NCBI GenBank assembly: GCA_016648135.1
Contig: JADDOH010002114.1
Span: 62,001 to 126,000 of the forward strand
DNA length: 64,000 bases
Reading direction: 5' to 3'
Origin: Agrypnia vestita
Lineage: Eukaryota > Arthropoda > Insecta > Trichoptera > Phryganeidae
This document shows positions 11,635-23,699 of the stretch, in pieces (position 1 is the stretch's first letter; each line of letters starts with the position of its first letter). The position numbers and the translations under genes are program-made. The notes under the pieces are model-generated. The model did no database searches. It saw only the letters and a program-made list of their open reading frames with translations, and was not told where the DNA came from.

Positions 11635-11910
11635 CTCGACGCTCACATCTTTCCACAGTTGTTTGAGTTTTAAATCACGTCTTTACCTGAACTACATTAA
11701 AACGAGCTCATTTTTTCACCCCGGCCACAATAATAGTGGAGGCCTCCGGGGGTAGACTCGGACCGATTATACGGCGACGTTCGTTGAATGCCTGAGCGGA
11801 TAATTAGGGGTGGCCGCCCGATATCGACCACCGACAATTAGGGGTGTTTTCTTCAACCTTTTGGCCTATCGTTTCAAGCGGCAGGCACTTTCTCGACCGA
11901 CATTACGGCA
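11635..11910. promoter_or_regulatory. GC-rich non-coding island with duplicated homeobox-like site
   Basis: This block is far richer in G, C and CpG than its flanks and contains AATTAGGGGTG twice (11802-11812 and 11836-11846), 34 bp apart on the same face. No conserved frame is apparent; the 126-codon frame from 11810 starts without ATG and turns into AT-rich sequence. I infer a cis-regulatory module, unproven. Confidence 0.35.
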
Positions 11911-13254
11911 CATAGTAAAAAGATTCTCCCTTAAAATTACAAAAAAAGGTAAAATATATTTATATCTTCTACAAAAGCGCAATTTTTACTTGTTTACTGG
12001 TATTAGTTTTGAAATATTTAGCGACGAGTACCAGTCAAATTTGTTTGAAAACGTATTTTTAGCTCTAATTAATTTGCCGATTTGTGGTCGTTGCTGTTTT
12101 GTTCGGCGCCACTATTTCCTGGGGCAAAGCCGGAAGAGGTTTTACAGACCTTTGTCTAGGCTTTTAATTTGGCATTCGAAAGATTTTTAATCACAATTAG
12201 TCATTTTTAAATACCTGCTTTTTGATACTGATCTAAGAATTCAAACTTTTGGACTCATTGTTAAAATACTTTTTCCGCCTTCTTGGCAACATCTATAGGT
12301 ATCTCTTTTTAACATTTTTTTTTAAATTATTCATTGTTTAAATGCAAAACCACTCAGGTGAATACCTGTTAGTATTTAATTTTTAACAGTTAAATAGAAG
12401 TTAGGATCATGAGTTATATTAAAAGAATTTACAGCATAAACAAATACTAATTACTATTACTTCAATCATGAATTTTTAGTATCTACATTTTAAATGTTTT
12501 GGATATACAAATAATTATTTCTTGAAAACGATACTTGTGGAGTTCTGAAAACGAGAACCTACTCTCTTGGAAATGGATACCGTTAGTTAATTGAATTATA
12601 CTTATTTTGTTTAACATAAAACAAAAAGTTATTTTAGTTTCTTTAAATAAAATGGTTGTATTTTAAACATTTCAGTTAATTATATTTTACCTGCGACACA
12701 AATATATAAAAAGTAGACGTTAAAACGTTACTAAATAAATTTACAATGTGTGTACGAAAGCAATTAATATTATATTTAATTATCTACAAAAAAATTCTGT
12801 TGGTCGTGACTCTTTAACTGATAAAAATTGAAATGAAAGAAATATATTATAAATATAACATATCTTTAGAAAAATGTGATGAATGGTGTTAAATAAAGAA
12901 CGATATATTCGGAAGAATTTTTATATTATCCTCACAAAGGAATTTATTTGGGGATGTTTATTCAATAAATCGCGTTACGGTGCATCAGCGATGGCGGAGG
13001 AATCCAATACGTGCGAGGGCAGTGGAAACCTTTGACAAATCAAATAAGGAAGTGATTTGTTCTTCCCTTTGCTTTTTCATTATTTGGTGTTGACTTTCTT
13101 GTACAGCTCCCACCAGAATTGTTGGAGCTGTGCTCCATACAATATTTTGTATTTCGGATAATAATTGAGAAAAGTTCTTATGTTCTTAGTATGAGTGTGT
13201 AATAAATACGAATGAATTAATGATTTATATAATTTATTTTAGTAAAATTATATT
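11911..13254. other. AT-rich intergenic DNA
   Basis: No gene or clear repeat. A GC-richer stretch at about 12970-13140 has no frame or motif that I recognise. Confidence 0.4.
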
Positions 13255-13257
13255 TTT

Positions 13258-13445
13258 TCGTTCCTTATGCTCTGGGCAGGATAGTCATGGTCAGTGAAAA
13301 CGATGACATCAAAGCCAAAACCATCCGGCGCCATCTGTTCCGATCTGCAGCATTTCTGAGGGCTTTCTGAAATAAGTCATTGGTTGCAAACTTCACCAGA
13401 TCCTCAAATCTGCCTAGTTTGTTGAGCAGGTCATGAATCTTTCCT
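13258..13445 (-). pseudogene. LINE reverse-transcriptase C-terminal remnant
   Basis: On the minus strand about 60 codons are open and end in a stop near 13258. The peptide contains HDLLNKLGRFEDL and then NAADRNRWRRMV, of the kind ending many insect non-LTR retrotransposon polyproteins (the ..DR..WR.. segment). No upstream polymerase motifs are present, as expected for a 5'-truncated LINE insert. The family is inferred from this short tail only. Confidence 0.45.
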
Positions 13446-13579
13446 TTTTCTCTTTTTTCATTATTCTTTTACTGAATTTTAGCCTCGCATCCTCCAGTTT
13501 TTAAAATTATAGAACAAGTAACGTAGTTATTTGTAGTTCTTCGCAACCTCTCAATTGCTTATCAACCTTTATCTGTGGC

Positions 13580-13934
13580 CGTGGGGTCTCAGAGGCCCCA
13601 TTTTTACCTCATGTCAGAATTTCCATTTAAGTTAGTAAGAAGACTTTTTTTGTATTATTTATCATATTTAAGTTTTTCATTCAGAAGAGTATTTTTTGTT
13701 GATTAATAGATATGGTTAAAATATTACGTTTCTGTGATGTCATGTTGTCAAAAATTAAATAGTGTCTTATTTTTTTTGCCAAAAATAAGTGATATTTAAT
13801 GAAAATTGATTAGATATGTATTTATTTTGATTCTTAGAAACCGATTTATTAACATTATAACATTAAAGTAACCCAAATTCCTAAAATTTCTTCAGAATTT
13901 AGCTATGAAGTACGGAGGTCTCTGCGACCCCACG
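13580..13934. mobile_element. Short DNA transposon with GGGGTCKCAGAG inverted ends
   Basis: Left end CGTGGGGTCTCAGAGGCCCC (13580-13599) is matched, inverted, by the right end at 13914-13934 (CGTGGGGTCGCAGAGACCTC on the other strand). The ~315 bp between them is AT-rich and non-coding. This GGGGTCTC-type end is like those of some piggyBac-related elements, but no TTAA duplication is clear, so the superfamily is left open. Confidence 0.55.
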
Positions 13935-16133
13935 TCCATGGAAGTGTAAAAAAATGACGTCCATCATTATAGGTTAAGGTTATATTTGGACTGTTGTTTC
14001 TTTGTAAAAATATATATTATATTGTTATCCGTGATTTCAAGAAGAAACCTCGGACACTCGATAATTTTCTTTGTTATTCTCAATAGCCTTCCTGAATAGC
14101 CGTGTATTGCATAAGCGTAAAAACCGTAAATAAGTTATGCACTTTCCATACTTACCTCAAGGACCATCAGACACCGTCTTTATGCGGAGCTTAAAGGTGA
14201 GGAGGGAAGAATTCACGACCCACCCGATACGAGCAACAAAGGCCCGGATAAAGCCCGCAAATATAATACTGGATACAGATTCGTTGTGTGATTCAGTTGG
14301 ACCGTTTCGAATCTTGTTTATTTCAAAATCTTGCTGCAGCTAGCAATGCCCGTGCATGTTTAGTGAAAGAATTTCACGCCCGTTAGCGAAAATTTTCTCG
14401 ACGAATTGAAGCGATGAAAAGCTATAAAAGTCCGTGTTGCGCTATACGGCTGTACGCAGTAGCGGCTGCGGCGATTCGCTGCGCCGCATACAATGAAGCC
14501 CTTTCATTGAAACTAGCCGGGAGCTTTTTTAATTCCGGCAGACTGTTTGCGCGCAAAGCCCCGGTTCGTCTGAGGATGATCACCGCATGCATCTAGGGAT
14601 AATGGCCACCCTAACGTGGGCTTTAGACCGGAATTCTTATTTGCAAATACCGAACTCATAAGTTATGATTACGATACTTATTATAAACGGAATAAAGTCT
14701 GCTAAACTTTTTTTAACGTGATTTGACTATCTCGATGATATATTTTTAAATGAAATGACATTTAATTATGATAAATTATAGAAGTATAACGTATATGGAA
14801 GCCTTTTCTACGATGGCTCAGGGCCCACAACCTGTATTAGCTGGGTTAATGGATCACTTTACACAATGCAACGTTCACCAATTATGAAATTTACAAAGAT
14901 GAACTACACGTATTTTAGGAAAGAGGATTGAGTCACTAGGAATGTGGGATACTTGCTTGTGACTAAGATACAGCATTTAAATAAATAAAATTAGAAGCTC
15001 TTAGTAATATTTTTAGACAAGTCTAACGTATTGAAACCACCCATAAAACCAGGTTGTTTACCAAGAAATTTACTATAATTCATTTATATATATTTTGATG
15101 ACCTGTGAAACCAACTTATTAATCCGCATATGAATCATATTCCCAAGCAGTTTTTGTCCTTACTAAACATTTTTACAAATGATTGCAGTATTGCACGTAT
15201 GTTACAATACTGCGTACGAAACTTATCTTTTTGACAACATTTGCACAAATGTTATCTTTATGATGTTATCTTTTTTTCAGCAGTATTATTAACGGAAATG
15301 ATAAAATAGGATTATTCCCGGGTATAGATCACGGACAATACGGAATAATGTCGATAACGAAGAACGAGTTACGGAGCCAATACATACTTAACAAATAATG
15401 AACAGCGAGAACTCCTTGACCACCGTTAGTAATCTTTGATCTGGGTAGACGGCAGACAAGTCTAGGCACGATACGGCCGGGGCGGGTGGTGTGGGAAAAC
15501 AGGCAATATGGTCACGTGGTAATGTCTGGCGTAAATCTACCCTCGGCTGGTCTGGTCTGCAGGGGTGTATCGGGCCGCGGGGGGCCGCAGTGTTACAGAT
15601 GGAGATTAATGAAATGGCGCGTGCAATAAAATTGAGCAAAGTGCCATTACGTTAATCTAATTAATTAAACTGTAACTTTATAAGGTGATTGCAGGGTGGG
15701 ATGGTTTGAAGAGTAAATTCTTTCGACGTTTTTGGAAAAAAGCGTCGTTGGCAACGCTTTCAATCTTTTTCCTCTCTTTTTATTTAAAACTTTTTCTTTT
15801 CCATTTTATCCCAAAGATTTAAATTAGGTAGGTACATTCAGGATATTTTGAGTATGCTCAAATTTTTCAAGAATATAGTTACTGGATTTTTGTCTGAAAA
15901 GGTGCTAAAAATTTTAATAATTTTCAGTCGTATTCTAGTGTAGATAGATATATGTTGATAATTCGGATGAAAAAAAATTTTTTTTCAGCTTCAGTGCCGA
16001 TTAATCAGCGTATATTGGTCACATGATTATTACATGCTTAAAGCGTATACCTACATTACTAAATAAACGAATTTTTACTGATTATTTTTACATATTTCTT
16101 TTAATATATTTTTTTATTGCATCAAATTTTATA
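13935..16133. other. Intergenic DNA with two GC-rich patches
   Basis: The patches are at about 14400-14600 (with GTTTGCGCGCAAA) and 15400-15650 (with CACGTG, a CTTTGATCT TCF-like word and homeodomain-like TTAATCTAATTAATTAA downstream). No frame in either looks coding. They may be regulatory; the rest is AT-rich with nothing recognised. A word shared with 52285 (TACGATGGCTCAGGGC) at about 14811 hints at a dispersed repeat. Confidence 0.35.
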
Positions 16134-17418
16134 TTAGGTCCTTACATATGAAATTGGCGTTTAGTATGGGAGGAACATAAAGCCGATTTTTTTTATTATA
16201 ATATATTTATTTAATCAAAGTATGTACCATTGCTATCTATGCACTTTTGCCATCTCATAGGTAGTTCATCGATCCCTTTACTAAAAAAAACCATTCGGAC
16301 GGGAATCAATAAAATCTTTGAAGGCGGTTTTGACTGCCCCATCGGAGTTGAATTTTTTCCTTTGCAAGAAGTTATCCAAATTTCGAAAAAAATGGTAATC
16401 TGTTGGGGCAAGGTCCGGAGAGTACGGTGGATGTCTTAGACATTCCAATTGAAGCTCCTCTAATTTGGTAGCCGTCTGTTGTGCAGTGTGTGGTCTAGCG
16501 TTATCATGAAGCAGCAGTGGCCTAGAGCGATTAACCAGCCTCGGTTGTTTAGCAGCTAGCTTTTCCATCATGGTTTGCAGTTGCTGACAATAGACATCTG
16601 CCGTAATCGTCTGGCCAGATTTAAGAAAGCTGTAGTGAACGACACCAGCACTAGTCCACCAAACGCTCACAAGTAACTTTTTTGGAGTCAATTTTCGCTT
16701 GGGACATGGTTTGGCTGGTTCGGCAGGGTTCAGCCATTGCGATGAGCGCTTCCGATATCGTACAGGATCCACTTTTTATCACAGGTAATGATTCGATTTA
16801 AAATCCCTTCATTATTGTGCCGGTTGAGTAATGCAACGCAGCAGTCAACGCGCGTTTGTTGATTTGCTTCACTCAATTCGTGAGGTACCCACCTTTCAAG
16901 CTTTTTCACCTTACCAATTTGCTTCACGTGGATTAAAACAGTTTTATCACTAACACCGCAGCCTGCAGCTAACTCGGATGTGGTTTGCGATGGATCCGCT
17001 TCCACAATAGCCTTCAATTCTTCATTATCAACTTTGGTCTCCGGCCGTCCACGGGGCTTGTTCTGCAGGTCGAAATTTCCAGAACGAAAACGTTGGAACC
17101 AAAAACGCACTGTGTTTTCTTTTGCGGCACCGTCGCCATACACATCATTAATCCTTCGAGCCGTTTCTGCAGCACTGGTGCCACGGTGAAACTCGTACTC
17201 GTTAATAACGCGATATTTCAAGTTTTTCATTTTATAAACTTAGTGACGCAAAGAAAAAAACAATTGAGGAAAAAACAAATGAATTATAATTTTCAAAACA
17301 CAAATACATGAGTAAATAGCTGTATAAATTTGGATTTGGAATTCCTAACCAATGAGAAGATATTTGAGATCAAATTTGCCAGTACGGAAAAACGTCAATT
17401 TCATATGTAAGGACCTAA
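16134..17418 (-). mobile_element. mariner transposon (cecropia-type), defective copy
   Basis: This is an inverted second copy of the element at 5166-6450: same terminal repeats, TA duplication at 16132-16133 and 17419-17420, and exactly the same length, 1285 bp. Flanking DNA is different. The equal length is a coincidence of one deleted and one inserted base inside the transposase. Confidence 0.95.
16211..17230 (-). pseudogene. mariner transposase, frameshifted
   Basis: This copy begins at the ATG at 17230 (minus strand). It follows the intact copy with few changes, for example Y10N, until a single A is lost in GTACGATAATCGG near 16755. This shifts the frame, and the original frame stops at 16730. 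The remaining sequence then reads from 16772 to 16281 in the shifted frame. A T-run near 16283-16290 (8 T instead of 6 T then A) adds one base and restores the original frame for the last ~23 residues. E152 just after catalytic D151 is changed to K (CDKKW). The product cannot be a full transposase. High identity to the intact copy suggests both are young insertions. Confidence 0.93.
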
Positions 17419-17420
17419 TA

Positions 17421-19084
17421 GATCGTCCTTACACTCTATTCTGTGATTATTTTACTAATTTCACTTTTTAATTTATTCAAAGATATTTTATAGATTTTTA
17501 AGACTTGCTTGTCACTTTTTTATAATTTTATTTATCTTTTTATCAAATTACATTCTTTCTTGTTTCTTATTTGCATTCCAATTTATTCTTGTTTTTTTCT
17601 TTTACTTTTATTTCTGCTTTCCACTTCTTTTATGGATCCGCATGAACTACGCTGTTTTGATAAAAAATGTAAATCTATCATTTGCATTTATTTCCTGCAT
17701 CTCGCATGATAATTTTATATTTTTAATTTTTTTTGCTCTTGATTTTTACTCTATGTAGGTACATTCTTTCTAAATAAATATTAGATGTCGATCTAAGGAA
17801 ATACAATGTTTGGAAGCTACCTACTTCAGAACAGGTATTTCTGTATATCTAGCGAGATAGTTAGTGGCGGAGAGGCTCGTTAAATATTATACAAATTTAT
17901 TTATATTATATGTATGTATCAAGCTATCAAATGTCTATTTTTGTACAATAAACGCTGATTTATCGGCATTGAAATTAAAAAAAAGTGAAACACAAGCATA
18001 AAACAGAATATAAAAAGCCCTGCTTGTTAGATATACATATATAAATACTTGTTCTAAATTAGGTAGCTATATTCATTCAACATACCAATTATCATTAAAA
18101 AGTAAGAATAATAAAAGATTTATAATTATTTTTTGTACTTAAGTAAAAAGAAAAGATAACAGAAAATAATAGAAAAGAAAAAAAATTCAATTTAAATTTA
18201 ACAAATTGCCTCATAATCTAGTCAAAAATAGATATCTTATCAACAATGGTGACAATCTATGCTATGTACACTGGTTCACGGTTATGAAATTTTAACCACA
18301 AATATGTTTATTTATCGTCATTTTTTTCTTTTAATTTAATATCTTTAGAACGAAAGACTTACCTACACATGCACATGTAATGTAGAAAACACATGCACAT
18401 TCTCGAATAATAGCGTGACGGATTGTTTCCCACTTAGAACGAAACAAAAATTCAATCAACTAGCATGCACGCGATATTTCTGTTCCCTTATTTTATTCCG
18501 CAGTCGAGTGACATCAGAAGGTCTCAGAAGGAAGAAATAAACTTTTGTATCCGAATAACATTTCACTTCTAACATCTGGATGAGTCTAATATTTGCGCTG
18601 TATTTATAATAAATATATAAATAATATAATAAAATTATTCAAATTTGTGATTGCATATACATAGTTCGTTAGTTTTTACAATTAAGTTTTTCACCTTTTG
18701 GAAAGATTAATAGAAAAAACAATCTTATGTATTTTAACTTCTAAAAATAATTCGTTAATTAAATATATTACATATTTAATTCAATTATTATTTTTTATTT
18801 ATAGAATATATGATCGTGATGAAATTCTGGTATATAATTAAAGTATATATGAAGAAAATATATTATATAATAATTAGTGGAATAATATGTAAGGTTTTAT
18901 GGATTAGAAATTAGAAGAAATGTGGAAAATAAAATTAAGAGTGAGATATATTAAGTTATATGAGATATAAAATCACTGCGCATGCATAGTGTATGGGTTT
19001 CAAGGTCAATACAGAAAACCACGCGACATGCGAATATTTAACCATGTATACATATTTAAATTTCATTTTAAACCGAGCTTTACT
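17421..19084. other. AT-rich intergenic DNA, nothing recognised
   Basis: This is very AT-rich. I see no gene, structured repeat or regulatory block; the small frames are stop-poor by chance. Confidence 0.45.
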
Positions 19085-19320
19085 CACGTGGAATAAATAA
19101 TCCGGCTTAACGTAAAGAATATCAGAGACATCCAGAAAAGTACGAGATCTTGCATCTCATAATGCAGGGATAGATTGCCGGAAGTCGGGGTCCTGGAAGA
19201 AAGAGAATATCATTCATGGCTGAAAAGCCTGAGACAGTGGTTTGGTCAGTCTACTGTGGAGGTGTTTCGGGCGCAGTGAACAAAAGTACTCATAGCCAAC
19301 ACAATAGCTAACGTCCGTTT
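19085..19320 (+). pseudogene. LINE polyprotein C-terminal remnant
   Basis: Reading across frameshifts gives ..HPEKYEILHLIMQG.IAGSRGPGRKRIS.. then ..LRQWFGQSTVEVFRAQ.NKVLIANTIANVR, the very C-terminal segment of a common insect non-LTR retrotransposon (compare the R.LEYLGHI...GK..GRR.ISWLRNLR.W motif at 51.4 and 60.9 kb). In-frame stops and shifts make it non-functional. Confidence 0.6.
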
Positions 19321-21268
19321 AATGAATAGGGAATCAAAAGAAGAACATTACTGGATAACATCTCGTTGCAGTAACTTAAAATTCTGACTACAGGTCGATT
19401 TTTTATTCATAGCTCTTTAAGGATGTGTTTTGCATCAATACCCGCTGAAAATTTTGTAATAAATTAAGTACTTAAGAATATTCTCGTATTTTTATTACTA
19501 TTCAGAATCGGCTGACTCCATCAGGATTGTCCTTGAAGCTTTAAACGGAGAAGAGAAATTGAAAGAAAGCCCAGGGTAGGAATATAATTGGAATAATAAT
19601 TTCAAGAAATATCACAAAATATCATTAACGATTTACGATGTTTAAGTAAGAAAGGTAAGAAGCTGTAAAACTCTCGGCAGAGAGATGTAGGGAACGTATG
19701 GATATTTATAACCTCAATTAATTAATTAATTAATTTTATAGATATGTAGTATTTTTTTTATATCTTTATTATTTTGTTCTCACTATATTGTCAGCTGCTC
19801 ATCTCGGCACAGGTTATTCCTAGTGAGATGAGCAGATCCATTTCCTATGTCATGTATCAAAATGAAGATAAATAAATAAAATAAAAAAATAACTAAGAAG
19901 CCGCAAAAAATCACATTACGCATCTGTTAATTAATGACCTTTAAACGAACTAAATATGTAGTGCAAATATAACTGTGAATGATTGGAAACATAATAAACA
20001 GGCAATGGAAAGGTATAATTTTTGGGGTGGGATGTTAAATAAATTATTTTGTCTGATTGTATAAGCACTAATCTAGACAGTCGCACAGCTTTCTAATCCA
20101 ATTAAGAATATTTGTTTAGACGGCATGTAAATTATTTTGTAATATTTTTTTGTCATTTCATGTTGGATCGGTCAGGGAACCTAATTTTCGACCGAAACAA
20201 AGATATCTAAATTGGGATTGAAAAAATTACAAAAGAATGCTTCTGTCTAAACAAAGGAAAACAATTATGGTTATTAATTGTAGGAATTAAATCTGTATCT
20301 ACAAAAAAAATCTGTGGAATTTATGGATGTATATCTATCACGCGATATGAAATAGCTAAATTATTTTGGAGTTTCCTGAAAATATTTTTGTGATGAACAA
20401 CTTTGATTATAATTGTTTTTTGACAACATAAAGTAAGCACGAAAACTTTACGTGAGAATTACTGATTTTTAAAATAATATTCATGTGTAGGAAAATACAT
20501 ATTTTAAAACTAAAATTAGATAGAATTTTGTATGAAAAATCGGACATGGTATGTAATTATAATTATTATAATAACTTTTTAGTATGTCGGCACGAAAACT
20601 GAACTCCAGACCCAGGGCTTCCAAAACAGTTTAAACTGAAACCGGTTAATCGTAATAATATGGCAATTTCAAAATATTCGTAAACCTGTTATTTTTATTT
20701 GCTTGACTGGTTACATTTTTTAAAAATAAAATAAAATTAAAGCACTTCGTTTTAGTTTAAAATACAACGAAATTTGGATATCTCTTGGGTATGTCGCATT
20801 AACTTAGAAATTCCAGACGATTAATCTAGACGGATTAATCGGTATAAATATCACCACGCCAGAGCACACCGTTTGAATGTTTTTGCTGCTTCAGATTAAC
20901 TAAAATTCCAATTTATAATTGAGATGATAAATTAATTGTATTGGCTTAAGTATTTTCAAAATATTATCATTGTAAATTCGTGTTCTAGGATTCTTATTTT
21001 TCTGTTTGTCTGGACGGAATCTTATAATTGATATTTCATCCCCTTTCTAATATCTAATCGAGCTTGCACATAGACATATATTATTCTCGATGACAATATA
21101 TTAATCAATCAGATTCACTAATTAATCAATAAATCCATTAAAATTAATTAATCAAGGTTTTTCAAGGGAAATTAGTTAATGAGCTCGCCAAAATATGACG
21201 CTAGTTTCCTTCCTAAGTGATTTTGTATGCTGGGAAATATTAAGTCTAAAAAGTAGAAAATTGTATTA
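19321..21268. other. AT-rich intergenic DNA
   Basis: No gene. A perfect 11-bp hairpin (CTGCTCATCTC / GAGATGAGCAG) lies at 19795-19835, just after an ATTA-repeat run at 19719-19735; it may belong to a LINE 3' end. Confidence 0.4.
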
Positions 21269-21540
21269 CACGGAAAAAAAATTAACCAAGCTTATATTTG
21301 AATGTACCTACTAACAAATTAAAAATAAATTTTCGGCCATAAATTTTTTTGCCTCACTCAAAAAAAAAGCGTGGGCGCTTTCCCTCCATCAACGGCAAAA
21401 TTCTGTTATCTATATCAATATTGTAAGCGCCCACCTTTTATTTGGAGAGTGTCGCATAAATTTTTTGGCCGAAATTTATTTTGTACTTTTTTGTATGTAC
21501 ATTTAAATATTACAACGTGACTTTAATTTTTTTCTCACGG
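21269..21540. mobile_element. 272-bp MITE with ~110-bp inverted arms, TA-flanked
   Basis: The halves are inverted copies of each other almost to the centre: left AAAAAAAATTAA...AATGTAC...TTTTCGGCC...GTGGGCGCTT; right, reverse-complemented, AAAAAAATTAA...AATGTAC...TTTCGGCC...GTGGGCGCTT. TA sits on both sides (21267-21268, 21541-21542), as for Tc1/mariner-type MITEs. The outermost five bases read CACGG at both ends in direct orientation, which is odd. There is no coding capacity. Confidence 0.75.
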
Positions 21541-21675
21541 TATTTGTGATTTAATTAATATAATAAAATAGTTTTAATAATGCAAGAAATGTTTTAATAA
21601 TAATTTGATTGTTAATATTTGCTGGTTATCATGGTTATTAAAGAAATTATACGTATTATCTATTAAATAAATTTT

Positions 21676-21838
21676 GAAGCCTGGGAAGCCGAGTGCGACA
21701 CGTCATACAGCGCGGCTCAGGTTACACATTAAGGTAATTTTTGCTTAATTTAATAATTATTAGTTATAAAATTAATATTATTAATTATATAATATAGTCC
21801 CGTAATTTGTCACGGCTTTACGGCTAGTAATGTTATAA
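21676..21838 (+). repeat. Fragment related to the 2312-2593 foldback family
   Basis: It contains GCCGAGTGCGACACGTCA, GGCTCAGGTTACAC and GTCCCGTAATTTGTCACGG then ACGGCTAGTAATG, in the same order as the left arm and centre of the element at 2312-2593. Only one arm is kept. Confidence 0.6.
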
Positions 21839-22309
21839 TATAATGTATGAAGACACTAAACCAGCAATAAATAATTCCTACATTAGTGTGTCGGATAAGA
21901 AAAAACCGGTGGCCCTTAATCGGGCCTTTTTTACCAATCTCCGTATGTTGGCACTGATGAACATTTTATTAAAGAAAAAAGTTATTTTTTTGTATTTTGA
22001 TTTTTTAGAATTAATTATTGCATTTTTTATCACATGAATTGTGAGCGCGAGCGCGCAGATGGGCAAGAATAAATAAAACCCTTTGGGTATGCCTAGTGCG
22101 CTCGACGCATTTTTTATTAAAAATAACCGAAGTTATTTATTGTAATTTTTGTATGTATGTTTTTTAAAGTTTATTTTTGACATCACTGGGAGGTCGTTAT
22201 CGGATTAATTTTGTTGTTAAAAATGTTTTTGTGTATGTTGTAAGCGATGTAAGAAGAAATCGCGGCGGCATGATTTGATTCTTGAAAAAGATTTTAATCT
22301 TCCCAAATC
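21839..22309. other. Intergenic DNA, nothing firm
   Basis: Overlapping short frames on both strands (21843-22066) have no recognisable product. Confidence 0.4.
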
Positions 22310-22365
22310 GTAATATTGGGCGACTGCAGTACGGTATCGCCACAGTCCGGGGGCATCGGTTTTAC

Positions 22366-22495
22366 CCTCTAGCGACATCAGTACCGTGCCGAAGTCGCCA
22401 TTTTATCGGTACCGTGCCAAAGTCGCCATTTTTATCAAACACAATTCAGTACCCTCTTGCGACATCGGTACCGTGCCGAAGTCGCCATTTTTATA
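22366..22495 (+). repeat. Three direct repeats of a GTACCGTGCCGAAGTCGCCA unit
   Basis: TACCGTGCC(G/A)AAGTCGCC plus a T-rich tail occurs at about 22380, 22409 and 22469. Copies 1 and 3 are preceded by GCGACATC, so each carries a GCGAC...GTCGC inverted pair that could form a small stem. No protein repeat is evident. Confidence 0.75.
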
Positions 22496-22593
22496 CAAAA
22501 ATTATAAAATGTAAAAATTAATATGATTTTGTTCGCAATCACTTGTATATGGCTTTACATAATTTTATGTAGAAAAAATATTGAATTTGTGTA

Positions 22594-22654
22594 GCCAGGC
22601 TCGCCAGAGAGACCAAATATACGAAATTATTGCACCCAGCTTGGCGAGTCTGGC
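22594..22654. repeat. Hairpin, 13-bp arms
   Basis: GCCAGGCTCGCCA (22594-22606) pairs with 22642-22654 with a single G-T wobble; the loop is about 35 nt. Confidence 0.7.
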
Positions 22655-22801
22655 CCCCTTTTTACCGATTATCTCCATGAAGGATGAACCTGAGAGACAT
22701 TTGTTATTGAAACAAAAGAAAGATATAATATAAATGTGTAAAAATAGTATGTTATAACTATAGTAGAATGTTTAGTTACATGTTTATTAATATTTTGAAT
22801 A

Positions 22802-22904
22802 CGGGACCACTGCTCATAGAGCTGCGACTCGAATTATGAGTAGTGATCCCGCCGTCAGACAGAGGTCGGTGTCGTCGGTTTCCGAAATGCCGACCTCTGA
22901 CTGG
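22802..22904. repeat. Two adjacent stem-loops
   Basis: Stem-loop 1 (22802-22851): 17 paired positions with one mismatch and one wobble, 16-nt loop. Stem-loop 2 (22855-22904): a 10-bp perfect core CAGAGGTCGG/CCGACCTCTG, one mismatch, then 4-5 outer pairs, with an inner TCGG-TTT-CCGA hairpin. They sit in a GC-richer tract (22790-23180) that on the minus strand is open for ~70 codons (RSRFDFIKKSGPARPGAF..) with no family I recognise. Confidence 0.6.
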
Positions 22905-23183
22905 TCGTTGAAAATGCGCCTGGGCGTGCGGGCCCTGATTTTTTGATGAAATCAAATCTGCTCCTGCGTTCACCTCCAGATCTACTTGCGACTTTCTCTT
23001 CTTCTCTACTCGACTCCTGCTTCAGCCTTTGGACCGCTCTAAGATTCTCAGCGAATTTTTATACGATCTCGCTTTCGTCTGAGAATCTGCGATATCGGTG
23101 CCATCAGGTTGACCTGACCGTAAGGCGGTGGAATCACCCCATATTTTTGCGCGTTCCCGTCCGGAACAATTAGAGAAAAGAGC

Positions 23184-23280
23184 TCCGTAGTAGAATAGGT
23201 AGGGTTGTCGACTTGCGTGCCAAAGGTAGCGTGTTCAATTCCCGAGGCTACCAAGAGGCTATTCCTATTTTCTTAAAAAA
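23184..23280 (+). repeat. tRNA-derived SINE fragment
   Basis: Box A-like GTAGAATAGGTAGGG and box B GTTCAATTCC (about 23233-23242) lie ~45 bp apart, followed by an A-rich tail at 23274-23283. It is not a clean cloverleaf, so SINE rather than tRNA gene. Confidence 0.5.
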
Positions 23281-23699
23281 AAGTGAAACGCAGAAGCATT
23301 GCATATATTTGTTAACCGGGTTGTTGGATTTAAAAATAACCGAAAACTGGTAAATCTAATTAGGCGGTAAGGTGGAAATCCTACCCGAATCTCTTGATTG
23401 CAAGGTGAGCATCTTACCGTCAAGACAAGTCCCGATAATTATTAGGTACACTTTAACAGTCGCTGGAAATATCACGCTCCCCCTAAAATGATCAAAGGAC
23501 CGTAATTAACATACATCATTATTATTTAGGGCTTGCGCAAAACAATGGCACCCATATCTTAAATTGCAAGTTCATCTGAATCCCGGGCAACGCTGGATAG
23601 ACCCCCAGAATTCTAAAAGTCTCAAAACTTATATTTGAACGTGTTTCTTTGGATCCCGATAATTAAAGATACAAAGAAATCCTGACTCATTCGCGAAAA
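23281..23699. other. Intergenic DNA
   Basis: No gene. 23521-23610 carries GGCAACGCTGGATAG and neighbouring words resembling a decayed Helitron-like 3' end. Confidence 0.35.

Noticed and set aside
11810..12190. 126-codon ORF
   Set aside because: It has no ATG start, changes composition midway from GC-rich to AT-rich and has no domain.
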